Part shown: one piece after another, positions 8,439 to 17,540 of the stretch
Numbering within the stretch: the stretch's first letter is position 1
Layout: each line of letters begins with the position of its first letter
Assembly (NCBI RefSeq): GCF_030812415.1
Contig: NZ_JAUSST010000007.1
Location: forward strand, 310,001-374,000
DNA from: Paenibacillus harenae
GTDB taxonomy: Bacteria > Bacillota > Bacilli > Paenibacillales > Paenibacillaceae
Length of the DNA: 64,000 nt
Direction: 5' to 3'
Notes under the pieces: model-generated
What the model was told of the DNA's origin: nothing
Databases searched by the model: none
Seen by the model: the letters and a program-made list of their open reading frames with translations, nothing else
Program-made: the position numbers and the translations under genes

Positions 8439-9395
8439 ATGAGCCAGGCAGCTGAACGACAAAATAAAAGAAAGCGCTTACGAATACGTTGGCACAAGCA
8501 GGATACGGAACTCACCCTCTTGGCATTGCCTACGACGATTTGGTATATCTTGTTTTGTTTCTTGCCTATGTTCGGGATTATTATCGCCTTCAAAAACTTC
8601 AGAATCAGCGGCGGCTTCTTAAGCAATGTGTTTAACAGTCCCTGGGTCGGCTTCAAAAACTTCGAATTCTTATTCAAGTCGAACGACGCTTGGATCATTA
8701 TTCGAAACACCATCGGATATAACATTATTTTTATCGTTCTAGGCATCGTGCTGCCCGTTCTATTCGCTATTATGATCGGACTGCTTCACAGCCGCAAAGC
8801 AAGCAAAGTCTATCAGACGATGATGTTCCTCCCCTACTTCCTATCTTGGGTTGTCGTATCGGCCGTAGGCTGGGCGTTCCTAAGCTTCGATAAAGGGATT
8901 CTCAATCAGATGCTTGTCAATGCGGGCGGCGATCCCGTTAATTGGTATATGGAACCGGCCTACTGGCCGTACTTCCTGATTCTTCTGAATATATGGAAAG
9001 GCTTAGGCTATGGCATGGTCATTTATCTGGCAACCATCACAAGTCTTGACAGCACCTACTATGAAGCAGCTGTTATCGATGGCGCCTCCATTTGGCAGCA
9101 GACGAGATTTATTACATTGCCCATGCTCAAGCTCGTTATCGTCATGCTGTTTATTTTGGCGGTTGGACGTATATTCTACACCGATTTCGGCTTGTTCTAT
9201 CAGGTCACGCGAGATTCCAATTCCCTGTTCAACGTGTCTACCACAATCGATGTCATGGTCTATAAACAATTGAAATCCGCTACATTGGGGATGGCAGCCG
9301 CTGCCGCATTCGTGCAGTCCGTTCTGGGTTGCGCCACTATTCTGGCCGCTAATTGGATTGTCCGCAAAATCGATCCCGATAGCGCGATGATGTAA
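8439..9395 (+). CDS. Sugar ABC transporter permease (LplB/YteP type)
   Basis: 318 residues, six predicted membrane segments, starting with a basic cytoplasmic tail and then LLALPTTIWYILFCFLPMFGIIIAFKNF, typical of LplB-type permeases. The EAA-loop motif YYEAAVIDGASIWQQTRFITLPML (about 205-230) contacts the ATPase. It pairs with the permease at 9408 and the binding lipoprotein at 10425. No ATPase gene is present, as usual for this family, which shares an MsmX-like ATPase encoded elsewhere. First gene of the operon; GGAAGGAG upstream. Substrate unknown, probably an oligosaccharide. Confidence 0.9.
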   Translation: MSQAAERQNKRKRLRIRWHKQDTELTLLALPTTIWYILFCFLPMFGIIIAFKNFRISGGFLSNVFNSPWVGFKNFEFLFKSNDAWIIIRNTIGYNIIFIVLGIVLPVLFAIMIGLLHSRKASKVYQTMMFLPYFLSWVVVSAVGWAFLSFDKGILNQMLVNAGGDPVNWYMEPAYWPYFLILLNIWKGLGYGMVIYLATITSLDSTYYEAAVIDGASIWQQTRFITLPMLKLVIVMLFILAVGRIFYTDFGLFYQVTRDSNSLFNVSTTIDVMVYKQLKSATLGMAAAAAFVQSVLGCATILAANWIVRKIDPDSAMM

Positions 9396-9407
9396 GGAGG
9401 TAAAACA

Positions 9408-10337
9408 TTGTCAACGAGAACGGCTTACGAAACAGGGCTTGAGAAATTTAACCGTACAAGCAAAGTCGTAGACTTCTTTTTCAACCTGATCTTTATCATC
9501 TTGGCGCTGCTCTGCGTCATACCCGTAGTCGTTGTTCTATCCATTTCCTTTTCCAGCGAGAACTCCATACGCGAGACAGGATATCATTTGCTGCCGATTG
9601 CATTGTCCGGAGAGGCTTACGCCTATGTCATCAAGCAAGGAACGATGATTTTGCGGGCGCTCGGCATATCCGCTCTAGTAACCGTGGCCGGTACTGCGAT
9701 CGGCGTATTGCTTACCGCCTCCATGGGCTATGTGCTTTCCCGCCCAACCTACAAGCTGAACGGCTTTCTGACCTGGGTCGTATTTATCCCGATGATATTC
9801 AATGGCGGTCTCGTATCCAGCTACTTCATTAATACCAATTTATTAGAGCTAAAAGACAGCGTCTGGGCGCTTATTCTGCCGCTGGCCGTCTCGTCGTTCA
9901 ACGTAATCATTTGCAAAACTTTTTTTAAAAGCACGATTCCCGACGGGCTGATCGAATCTGCCGAAATCGACGGCGCGAGCCAGCAGCGAATCTTCTTTTC
10001 CATCATCCTGCCGATCTCCTTGCCGGTCATTGCAACCATTGGACTCTTCCTCTGCTTTTCTTATTGGAATGATTGGTTCCAATCGATGCTCTATATCGAC
10101 AACCAGAACCTCTATTCTCTGCAGGCACTGCTGAATAGCTTGATGAGCAATGTGGATGCGCTTGCCAAAAACGCCGCAAGCATGGGCGTCAGCTATGCCG
10201 TGCTTGTCGCTACGATGCCGAAGGAATCCGCCCGCATGGCCGTAGCCATTATCATTGTTCTGCCCGTGGCATTCGCCTACCCGTTCTTCCAGAAATATTT
10301 CATTTCCGGACTAACGATCGGCGCCGTCAAAGGATGA
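9408..10337 (+). CDS. Carbohydrate ABC transporter permease (YtcP/LplC type)
   Basis: 309 residues with TTG start at 9408 behind GGAGGT, 12 bases after the previous stop. It has six membrane segments, the EAA loop LIESAEIDGASQQRIFFSIILPIS (about 180-205), and the characteristic end QKYFISGLTIGAVKG. It forms the heterodimeric membrane channel with the upstream permease. A perfect palindrome separates it from the binding-protein gene. Confidence 0.9.
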   Translation: MSTRTAYETGLEKFNRTSKVVDFFFNLIFIILALLCVIPVVVVLSISFSSENSIRETGYHLLPIALSGEAYAYVIKQGTMILRALGISALVTVAGTAIGVLLTASMGYVLSRPTYKLNGFLTWVVFIPMIFNGGLVSSYFINTNLLELKDSVWALILPLAVSSFNVIICKTFFKSTIPDGLIESAEIDGASQQRIFFSIILPISLPVIATIGLFLCFSYWNDWFQSMLYIDNQNLYSLQALLNSLMSNVDALAKNAASMGVSYAVLVATMPKESARMAVAIIIVLPVAFAYPFFQKYFISGLTIGAVKG

Positions 10338-10345
10338 CCAACGAA

Positions 10346-10369
10346 ATAAACCAAGCTAGCTTGGTTTAT
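10346..10369. repeat. Perfect 24-bp palindrome before the binding-protein gene
   Basis: The stretch is its own reverse complement, centred on GCTAGC; as RNA it gives a 10-bp stem (ATAAACCAAG with its complement) and a 4-base loop. There is no T-run after it, so it is unlikely to stop transcription. It probably sets the boundary between permease mRNA and a stabilised binding-protein mRNA. A regulator-binding site is the alternative. Confidence 0.6.
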
Positions 10370-10424
10370 CATAGTTCACCGTGCAACCGTTACGGTGATA
10401 CAACTTCAATAAGGGGGAAATGAA

Positions 10425-11924
10425 ATGAAGAAATCTTGGAAGCTCATCTCTGCGCTTTGTATCCTTACGCTGCTGGCGGCTGCCTTGGCAGCCTGCTCCG
10501 GCTCGAACTCTCCATCCGCGACAAACGAACCGCAGGCAGCTGCTACGGATGCGCCAAAGGATAACGAAGAACCAAGCAAGGATATTCCGACGTTGGTCTG
10601 GTGGCTCATCGGCGGCCAAGTGCCTAATAACTTCAGCAAAGCGATCGATGCCATGAATGCGTACACAGCCGAGAAAATCGGCGTGAAAATCGACATCAAG
10701 GTAGCCAGCTGGGGCGAGTGGGACACCAAAATAAACACGATTGTGAATACGGGCGAACCGTTCGACATTATGTTCACCAACAGCGGCAAATACAGCAAGC
10801 AGGTAGCTATGGGAGCTTTTGCCGATATCACGGATCTGGTTCAAAGCGAAACCCCGGAATTATACAAATTGATCCCCGAAAAGGTATGGGACGGCACGAA
10901 AATCGGCGGCAAATATTATTCCGTTCCGACCTATAAGGATTCATCGCTAACGCAATATTGGGTGTACGATGATAAATACGTGCAGAAGTACAATATCGAC
11001 ATCAACAACATCAAAACGCTGCAGGATCTTGATCAACCTCTGCGCAGCATAAAGTCCGGCGAAGGCAAGAGCTTCTACCCGTTGCCGATGACGCAAGGCG
11101 AAGGCTTGAACGGCTTCTTTAACCATTATGACGATTTAACGCTGGGCTTCTCTCCGATCGGCGTTAGAACCGACGATGCATCGCGCACGGTCGTCTCCGT
11201 TCTCGAGCAGCCCGACATTATGGCCGATCTGAAGCTCCTGCATGGGTGGTATCAGGATGGCATTATCAACCCCGATGCTCCGACGAAAACAGAGAACGAC
11301 AAAGGCAGACCGTTCTTTGCCGCGCAGGCGTTCCCTGGCGCAGAAATAAGCTGGCAAATCAATGACGCCATAGAAAAGTACGATATGGTTCAGCACTTCG
11401 GACCTATTTATACAACGAGTACGATCCAAGGCTCCCTGAACGCGATTTCCGCGAATTCGAAATACAAGAAGGAAGCATTGAAGTACCTCGAACTGGTCAA
11501 CACGGATCCGAAGCTGCGCAACATGCTGGCATTCGGGGAGCTGGACGTAGACTACAAAAATGTCGATGGCGAAAAAGTAATCGAGCGCATTTCCGATACT
11601 TGGCCGCTGGCAGCTTACTCCCAAGGCACATTCTTTAATCTGGCGGTTACCAAAGGCGCTCCCGAGGATCAATGGGAACAGGTTAAAAAGCTGAACGATG
11701 CAGCGACATCTTCCACTGTACTCGGTTTCGCGCTGGACATCGGCAATCTTCAGACCGAAATCGCGAATTGCCAAGCGGTATGGGACAAATACAAATACGA
11801 ACTCATTACGGGCGCATCCGATCCGGAGAAAATGATTCCGAAGATTACCGCGGAATTAAAGTCCGCCGGCATGGACACGATTATGAAAGCCGCTCAAGAG
11901 CAAATTAACAGCTACTTCAAGTAA
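10425..11924 (+). CDS. Extracellular solute-binding lipoprotein
   Basis: 499 residues with a lipoprotein signal peptide (lipobox LAAC at about 22-25) and an acidic Ser/Thr/Glu linker. The mature domain is that of large LplA-type sugar-binding proteins (VAMGAFADITDLVQ..., then IGGKYYSVPTYKD, then LKYLELVNTDPKLRNMLAFGELDVDY). It would capture an oligosaccharide outside the membrane for the permeases at 8439 and 9408. The start is ATG 10425 with AAGGGGG upstream. A strong terminator follows, separating it from the histidine kinase gene. Confidence 0.92.
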   Translation: MKKSWKLISALCILTLLAAALAACSGSNSPSATNEPQAAATDAPKDNEEPSKDIPTLVWWLIGGQVPNNFSKAIDAMNAYTAEKIGVKIDIKVASWGEWDTKINTIVNTGEPFDIMFTNSGKYSKQVAMGAFADITDLVQSETPELYKLIPEKVWDGTKIGGKYYSVPTYKDSSLTQYWVYDDKYVQKYNIDINNIKTLQDLDQPLRSIKSGEGKSFYPLPMTQGEGLNGFFNHYDDLTLGFSPIGVRTDDASRTVVSVLEQPDIMADLKLLHGWYQDGIINPDAPTKTENDKGRPFFAAQAFPGAEISWQINDAIEKYDMVQHFGPIYTTSTIQGSLNAISANSKYKKEALKYLELVNTDPKLRNMLAFGELDVDYKNVDGEKVIERISDTWPLAAYSQGTFFNLAVTKGAPEDQWEQVKKLNDAATSSTVLGFALDIGNLQTEIANCQAVWDKYKYELITGASDPEKMIPKITAELKSAGMDTIMKAAQEQINSYFK

Positions 11925-11932
11925 GCAAAAAC

Positions 11933-11980
11933 AAATAAGCATCCCCTATCGAGACACTCTGTATGGGATGCTTATTTCTT
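11933..11980 (+). terminator. Strong terminator after the binding-protein gene
   Basis: A perfect 13-bp stem AAATAAGCATCCC/GGGATGCTTATTT (11933-11945 and 11965-11977), with the T-rich 3' arm followed by CTT. It isolates the importer operon from the two-component genes. Confidence 0.85.
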
Positions 11981-12070
11981 GCTACCGCTACCTATGAAGC
12001 TTTGCTTAATCATGTTAAAGTAGTGTGGTAAATACCTGCTTTCGATGAGCTGCCGCAATTGAGGTGTTCG

Positions 12071-13834
12071 ATGAGCTCTTTTCTGCAAATCAAAATTTAT
12101 CGTTACAAGTTTATTGCCTATGTCGTCTTCGTCGTGACCATTGGTCTCGCGCTTGGCATTCTGACCTGCGCGATGCTGCTGAATCAATGGATTAGCGATG
12201 CCCGATTAGAGGCGGCAAATGCTTTTGCGAGCGTAGAGAATGAGCTCCAGTACGATGCCGACCGAATCGAGGCCTACATGCAGCGCATATACTCCAATCA
12301 TAGTCTGATGGATGATGCTCGCAGCTTTTTGAGCAGCAGTGCCGAAGGATACTTGACCGATAGTCTGCAAAACAGCCAATTCTCGCAGCCGCTGGTATCC
12401 TTCCCGGAGGATATTAAAACCTACCTGTACAGCTGGGCGCAAGGCGGAATAACGCAGGTTAGTCTGCATACCGACCAATACGGCAATGTCGTACGCTTTA
12501 ACGATAACGGAATTGCAAGCTTCATGTTCGGTCTTCCCAATACAGACGAAGCTTTCCGCGATACGATTCTAAAAGGCTTCGTATATCGCAAGAAACTATC
12601 GGATCTGGCACTGGGCTCCAAGGAATTGGGGGAGCTTCGCTTCTTGGTCAGCAGCGATCAAATCTTTAAATCCATATCCAATTATCGTTTGGGAAAGGCT
12701 GCGGCGGTCAGCGCTTCCGGTGATATCTACCTGATCGGCAACGAACAGGACCAAGACTTGAAGGAATTAGCCCGTCTAGCGGCGGCGAATGGACGAAGTC
12801 ACGGTTATAGCTCGAAAGGATTTCTCGAACATAGCTTTTATATCACCTTCCCGTCCACCAAGTTCAATTTCAAATTCGTTAGCATCGTTGATTTGTCCAT
12901 GCTCATTCGGCAGCATGCCAACATGCTGATCACCATCTTTCTGATCGTCCTAACGACCATGATTAGCGTACTGCTGCTCATTGTGTACAATTTGCGGGAT
13001 GATTCCCGGTTCCTGCACCGTATCATTCAATCGATCGGACGCGTAAAAACAGCCAATTTCACGCCTAATCGCCCTGCCCGTTATCGTCGCAACGAATACG
13101 GCATGATCGCAAGGGAACTAGACGATATGATTCAACAATTGGATAAGCATATCCGCAATGAATATTTGCTAAAACTCAAACAGCAAGAGACTGAAATGAA
13201 AGCGCTTCAAAATCAAATCAACCCTCATTTTCTGTACAATACGTTAGAGGTTATCCGCTCCACTGCCCTTGTTAATCAGGACAGGGACACCGCCGATGCC
13301 ATTGCTACGCTAGGGGCGCTCTATCGCGAAATCGTCAAAAAGGAAAATATTATTTCGATAGCGAGCGAGCTGGAATTGCTGCAGAAGTACTTGGAGATTA
13401 TGGAATTCAAGTATCCGGAACGTTTCTATTATCAAGTCAATGTAGAGCCAGCGTTGCTCTCGATCCCTACCGTGAAATTCTGGATGCAGCCTTTGGCAGA
13501 AAACTTTTTCGTCCATGGCTTTAGCACCAGCAATGCGTTTAACTTGTATGTCGTAAATGGCTGGGAAGCCGAAGAACATTATGTATTGGAATTCGTGGAT
13601 AACGGGCGCGGTATTCATGCGGACCGTTTACGTACAGTGCGAAGTACACTGTCCAACCATGACGATCCTTCTTCCGAGAGTATCGGTTTACGCAACGTAT
13701 ACACCAGACTTCACTTTTTTTATGGAAAAAGCTTTTCGATCGAGATTGCGAATAACGAAGAAGCTGGAGTCAAGATTTCCGTACGGATTTCAAAAGAGGT
13801 GATTGAACATGTACAAACTGCTGATTATCGATGA
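12071..13834 (+). CDS. Sensor histidine kinase, YesM/LytS class
   Basis: 587 residues: TM1 about 10-36, an extracellular sensor domain of about 235 residues, TM2 about 272-298, a HAMP-like region, then a coiled segment (LLKLKQQETEMKALQNQ) and the His_kinase box NQINPHFLYNTLE (phospho-acceptor His about 385). The ATPase domain has NFFVHGF (N-box), EFVDNGRGI (G1) and SIGLRNVYTRL (G2). The start is ATG 12071 behind GAGGTG. It overlaps the response regulator gene. It probably senses the sugar system of 8439-11924, perhaps through a binding protein. Confidence 0.92.
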   Translation: MSSFLQIKIYRYKFIAYVVFVVTIGLALGILTCAMLLNQWISDARLEAANAFASVENELQYDADRIEAYMQRIYSNHSLMDDARSFLSSSAEGYLTDSLQNSQFSQPLVSFPEDIKTYLYSWAQGGITQVSLHTDQYGNVVRFNDNGIASFMFGLPNTDEAFRDTILKGFVYRKKLSDLALGSKELGELRFLVSSDQIFKSISNYRLGKAAAVSASGDIYLIGNEQDQDLKELARLAAANGRSHGYSSKGFLEHSFYITFPSTKFNFKFVSIVDLSMLIRQHANMLITIFLIVLTTMISVLLLIVYNLRDDSRFLHRIIQSIGRVKTANFTPNRPARYRRNEYGMIARELDDMIQQLDKHIRNEYLLKLKQQETEMKALQNQINPHFLYNTLEVIRSTALVNQDRDTADAIATLGALYREIVKKENIISIASELELLQKYLEIMEFKYPERFYYQVNVEPALLSIPTVKFWMQPLAENFFVHGFSTSNAFNLYVVNGWEAEEHYVLEFVDNGRGIHADRLRTVRSTLSNHDDPSSESIGLRNVYTRLHFFYGKSFSIEIANNEEAGVKISVRISKEVIEHVQTADYR

Positions 13835-14570
13835 CGAACCTCAGATTTTGGAGGGAATGAAGCGCATTCTGGACTGGAAACAATACGGTTTCAGTCGGAT
13901 CGATACTTGCGAATCTACGGAGGCGGCCATGTCCATGGTTGTCGATCTGGTGCCGGATGTCGCGATTTTTGATGTCTGCATTGGCAAAAATCTTGGCTAT
14001 GAAGCGATCTTCAAACTCAATGAGCTCCATATCCCTACGAAATATGTCATTATGAGCGGCTATAGCGAATTCAAGTATGCCCAAGAGGCCATTCGTTGCG
14101 GCGTCAAAGACTATTTGCTCAAGCCTGTAGACCGCATAAAGCTGCAGCAAGTGATAGAGAAGATTATTGTTGAAGATCTCCATGGGACGATAGGTAACGT
14201 TAGCTGCGAGAGTTTAAACAAGGATCCCGTACTGGGCGTAAGCTATGACAGCTTATCCAAGCTGGTCAACCGCATTCTGCTGATGATCAAGACGGAGTAT
14301 GCTCAGAATATCACCTTGAAATCAGTCGCCGAGCGCTTCCAGATGAACAGCACATATCTTGGACAATTATTTCTTAAAGAATCCGAAATGAAATTTTCAG
14401 AATATCTCATGGCTTACCGAATGCTCCTCGCGCAAGAACGAATTCAATCGTCGGATGAGAAGATTTCTTCTATCGCGCTTTCCGTCGGCTATAACAATCT
14501 CAATTATTTCTATACTCACTTTCATACTTTTTTCGGAAAATCTCCCTCCGATCTGCGGGGAAAAGGTTAA
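13809..14570 (+). CDS. Short AraC-type response regulator
   Basis: 253 residues: receiver domain with D8-D9 and phospho-acceptor D55 (IFDVCIGKN) plus K at LLKPVD, then directly an AraC-type double helix-turn-helix (SVAERFQMNSTYLGQLFLKE and ISSIALSVGYNNLNYFYTHFHTFFG). YesN-type relatives usually carry a linker domain of 100-300 residues between the two; it is missing here. The usual MPxMDG after the acceptor Asp is also replaced by CIGKNLGYE. ATG 13809 (GAGGTG upstream) lies inside the kinase gene, so translation is coupled. Confidence 0.9.
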   Translation: MYKLLIIDDEPQILEGMKRILDWKQYGFSRIDTCESTEAAMSMVVDLVPDVAIFDVCIGKNLGYEAIFKLNELHIPTKYVIMSGYSEFKYAQEAIRCGVKDYLLKPVDRIKLQQVIEKIIVEDLHGTIGNVSCESLNKDPVLGVSYDSLSKLVNRILLMIKTEYAQNITLKSVAERFQMNSTYLGQLFLKESEMKFSEYLMAYRMLLAQERIQSSDEKISSIALSVGYNNLNYFYTHFHTFFGKSPSDLRGKG

Positions 14571-14602
14571 CAGCGAGCTTGGCAGAAAGGAGGAGGATAT
14601 CG

Positions 14603-16138
14603 ATGCTAAAGTGCTCTAGACACAGATGTATCTTCATCACAATCAGTATTATACTGCTGCTCGAAGCGTATACGACCGGTTGCTCCCGGCAGCCTAGCAG
14701 AAACAACGAAGATAAGTACGAAGGCGACACGGTCAATCTAATCTATTACACGATTGGAGAGCCAGACAAGGATCTGAAGCTCGTAAACGATAAGATCAAT
14801 GAAATCATGGCTCGTAAAATCGGCGTGACCATCACCTATATTAAGATTGGTTGGCAGGAGTATGAAGACCGGCTGAACACGCTAATATCCGCAGGAACTC
14901 CTTTCGACATTGCTTTTGCTCCCAACTATGCAACCACCACGATGCGCGGTGCATGGCTAAGACTTGACGGCTATCTGACAAGTCTGGGTAAAGATATGTA
15001 CGACGCCATTGACCCAACCTTTTGGCAAGGACTGCAAATGAATGATGGCGGCATATATGGCGTGCCGACCAATAAAGAACTGGCCGTGCGCGATCATTGG
15101 ATGTACCCTGCTTCCATCGTGAACAAGTACAATATCGACATTGCCAAGTACAATACGCTGGAATCGCTTGAACCTTTGTTCCGGATGATTCAGCAGAATG
15201 AGCAGACCTATATCCCCATGGAGCTAGATCGCGATTCGCATAATTTCTTCGCTCTCTATGGCTACGAATATATCGTGAACCATAAGGTTCCCTTGATGGT
15301 GAAATCACTGGACCCTGACGCCAAGGTCGTGAATATCTTCGAAACAAAGGAAGCACGGCAGGTATTGGACACCTTGCGGCGCTATTACAAGGAGGGCTTC
15401 ATTAACAAAGACGCGGCGCTCCGGGAGCCTGGCGGACTTAAGCGCGGGGATAAAGTGTTCTGGAAATCGTCAGGCGGCGGACCGCTCTCGGAGACGACTT
15501 GGAGCAAGGATCGCGGCTACAAGGTCGTATCGAATCCCGTAACTCCTAGCGTCGTCACGACGGAATCGGTCCGTGGAGGAATCATGGCCGTCAATGCCAA
15601 CACCAAGCATCCCATTGAAAGCATTAAGTTTCTGAATCTGCTCAATACCGACCCCGAAATACGAAACTTATTCAATTATGGTATCGAAGGCGTTCATTAC
15701 ACGCTGAATGAACAAGGACAAGCGATCCCCATTCCCGGCAAAGACAGCCATGGCAACCCGATCCCGGATGCGCCGGCAAGCTATGCGGGAGTCCAATATA
15801 CGCAGGGCAACTGGTTTATCCTGAGAACCATGGGCGGCGATAACCCGGAACCCCTCGATAAATGGGAGCTATTCCGCGAATACAACGCGCAAGCCATCAA
15901 GTCCGCCGTTCTCGGCTTTACTCCCGATCTATCCAAGCTGACCTCCCAAATCGATAACGTTGAGATGGTTTGGAAGAAATATTATCCAAGCCTCATGACG
16001 GGTACCGTCGATGTCGACTCGATCCTCCCCAAGTTTAACGAGGAGCTGAAGCAAGCGGGCATTGAAGAAGTAAGAAACGAAGTTCAGAAGCAGTTGGATG
16101 CGCGGCGTAGTGAGGCGGGTGCAATGACGGGGCGTTAA
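14603..16138 (+). CDS. Second extracellular solute-binding lipoprotein
   Basis: 511 residues with a lipoprotein signal (lipobox TTGC about residue 25). It is a paralogue of the 10425 product: KIGVTITYIKIGWQEYEDRLNTLISAGTPFDIAF aligns with the same segment there, and IVNKYNIDIAKYNTLESLEPLF with VQKYNIDINNIKTLQDLDQPL. It has no permease partner of its own and sits after the kinase/regulator pair, so it may present ligand to the kinase or share the 8439/9408 permeases. The start is ATG 14603 behind GGAGGAGG. Confidence 0.9.
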   Translation: MLKCSRHRCIFITISIILLLEAYTTGCSRQPSRNNEDKYEGDTVNLIYYTIGEPDKDLKLVNDKINEIMARKIGVTITYIKIGWQEYEDRLNTLISAGTPFDIAFAPNYATTTMRGAWLRLDGYLTSLGKDMYDAIDPTFWQGLQMNDGGIYGVPTNKELAVRDHWMYPASIVNKYNIDIAKYNTLESLEPLFRMIQQNEQTYIPMELDRDSHNFFALYGYEYIVNHKVPLMVKSLDPDAKVVNIFETKEARQVLDTLRRYYKEGFINKDAALREPGGLKRGDKVFWKSSGGGPLSETTWSKDRGYKVVSNPVTPSVVTTESVRGGIMAVNANTKHPIESIKFLNLLNTDPEIRNLFNYGIEGVHYTLNEQGQAIPIPGKDSHGNPIPDAPASYAGVQYTQGNWFILRTMGGDNPEPLDKWELFREYNAQAIKSAVLGFTPDLSKLTSQIDNVEMVWKKYYPSLMTGTVDVDSILPKFNEELKQAGIEEVRNEVQKQLDARRSEAGAMTGR

Positions 16139-16193
16139 CTCACCTGACAATATCATTCAAGTGCACCTACCTTACCTTTCGCCGTATTGTGAA

Positions 16194-16233
16194 AAGGGGC
16201 TGTCCCAAGCCAATGGCTTAGGGACAGCCCCTT
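16194..16233. terminator. Bidirectional terminator between convergent operons
   Basis: AAGGGGCTGTCCC pairs with GGGACAGCCCCTT, and an inner AAGCC/GGCTT extends the stem. On the minus strand TTTT follows the arm, serving the cupin operon; on the plus strand it follows the second binding-protein gene. Confidence 0.8.
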
Positions 16234-16291
16234 CGTATGCGCGGGTGGCTAACTCTGGTTGCTATGTTGGTTTTTCGCAGTAACCTTTCCC

Positions 16292-16654
16292 TTATTCGCC
16301 AATCGTCTGCCGATCCGCCGATGAATAGGCGATAATCATCCGACAGGGCTCCCAGCTCGTGACCCTGGCATTGTGGGGAACACCGCGGGGAATGCGCAGC
16401 ATCATGCCTGGCTCCAGGCGGAACACATCGTCACCGAGAGAATGATCACATTCGCCGGACAGGACGAAGATAATCTCCTCGCAATTCGGATGGATATGTC
16501 GATTGTTTTCCTGGCCCGCTTCAATATATACCATCCCGAATGTCATTTCGGCATCGGGGTCGATCTCCTTGCCGCACAACCAATGAATCTTTCCCCATCC
16601 CATGTCCGCTACTCTGCCCTCGTCTTGCTTGCTTAAATTCGTAATCGTCGCCAT
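16292..16654 (-). CDS. Cupin domain protein
   Basis: 120 residues forming a single cupin barrel: motif 1 HIHPNCEEIIFVLSGECDHSLG (metal ligands H-x-H...E) and motif 2 PGMMLRIPRGVPHNAR. The start is ATG 16654, preceded by AGGAGG; the longer frame upstream has no ribosome site. Last gene of a minus-strand set with the isomerase and dehydrogenase genes, about 110 bases after the isomerase stop. It likely acts on, or binds, the sugar intermediate handled by that operon; the substrate is unknown. Confidence 0.85.
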   Translation of the reverse strand: MATITNLSKQDEGRVADMGWGKIHWLCGKEIDPDAEMTFGMVYIEAGQENNRHIHPNCEEIIFVLSGECDHSLGDDVFRLEPGMMLRIPRGVPHNARVTSWEPCRMIIAYSSADRQTIGE

Positions 16655-16763
16655 CTTCGTCCTCCTTTGCTTTTTTAGTGTAGTTCTGAAACGCGATGAT
16701 GTTACCCCCCATGCTGACATAGGTGAAACGATATCCCCCGTTGCGATGGGGATTTCATTGTAT

Positions 16764-17540
16764 TCACTTCTTGTCCGGATTGTCAGCCAGCTGCAGGCCG
16801 CTCTTCAGAAAATCCAGACACTGCCGCATTCCCTCCCGGATGTCGCCGCCACTTTCCTCGTCTGCTGATATCCAGCCGTCGTACCCGATACTGCGAATTG
16901 CACGGAAGATAGGTTCGAAGTCGATCTCTCCCTCTCCCAGCACACGCCAATTTCCGCCCGCGTAGTCCTTCATGTGGAAGTTGTCGATGAATGGGGCGAA
17001 GCTCGTGATAAGTTCGGCGATATCCGAGATCCCCGATTTCACAAGATGCGCCGTATCGACAGTCAAACCGACAGTTGGTTCCTTCAGGCTACCGAAAAAC
17101 AAGTCGAAATCCTCTCGGTACATGACGGGCTGGTCAAAATGATGGTGAAGCGACAGCGCCAACCCCTGCTGCTCAGCCGCTTTGCCAAGCTCCGACAGTA
17201 CATCGGCATAGCCGCGTATGTCGTCATGCGTAACGTGTTTGCGGGAAATGCCATGACAGATTATGATGCGTTCGGCTCCGATGCGTTTCCCGAAGGCGAA
17301 CAGCGATTCCAGACTGGAGCGGCCATCGTCGTCGAGACCGCACCCCGCTATCAAGGCGGATGTTATCCCCGGCAACGATCCCCACTCCTCCATGAAACGC
17401 TCAGGCTCCTGCAGATACGGAGCGTATTGGCCCATCTTTAGCTGCAAACCCGCATATCCCGCCGTCCGGTATTCCCTGAACAGCAGGCCCGTCTCTTCGT
17501 CCGATTGGGTAGGCCGTGAGAAAGCGAATTTCAGGCTCAT
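16764..17540 (-). CDS. Sugar phosphate isomerase/epimerase (TIM barrel)
   Basis: 258 residues of the AP-endonuclease-2-like xylose isomerase family. Metal-site motifs are visible: LSLHHHFDQP (about 128-137), VGLTVDTAHLVKSG (about 157-170), NFHMKDYAGG (about 188-197) and the closing WISADEESGGD (about 233-243). It overlaps the dehydrogenase gene by 4 bases (ATGA), so the two are coupled. Such pairs act in inositol-like or keto-sugar catabolism; the exact substrate cannot be read from sequence. Confidence 0.88.
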   Translation of the reverse strand: MSLKFAFSRPTQSDEETGLLFREYRTAGYAGLQLKMGQYAPYLQEPERFMEEWGSLPGITSALIAGCGLDDDGRSSLESLFAFGKRIGAERIIICHGISRKHVTHDDIRGYADVLSELGKAAEQQGLALSLHHHFDQPVMYREDFDLFFGSLKEPTVGLTVDTAHLVKSGISDIAELITSFAPFIDNFHMKDYAGGNWRVLGEGEIDFEPIFRAIRSIGYDGWISADEESGGDIREGMRQCLDFLKSGLQLADNPDKK

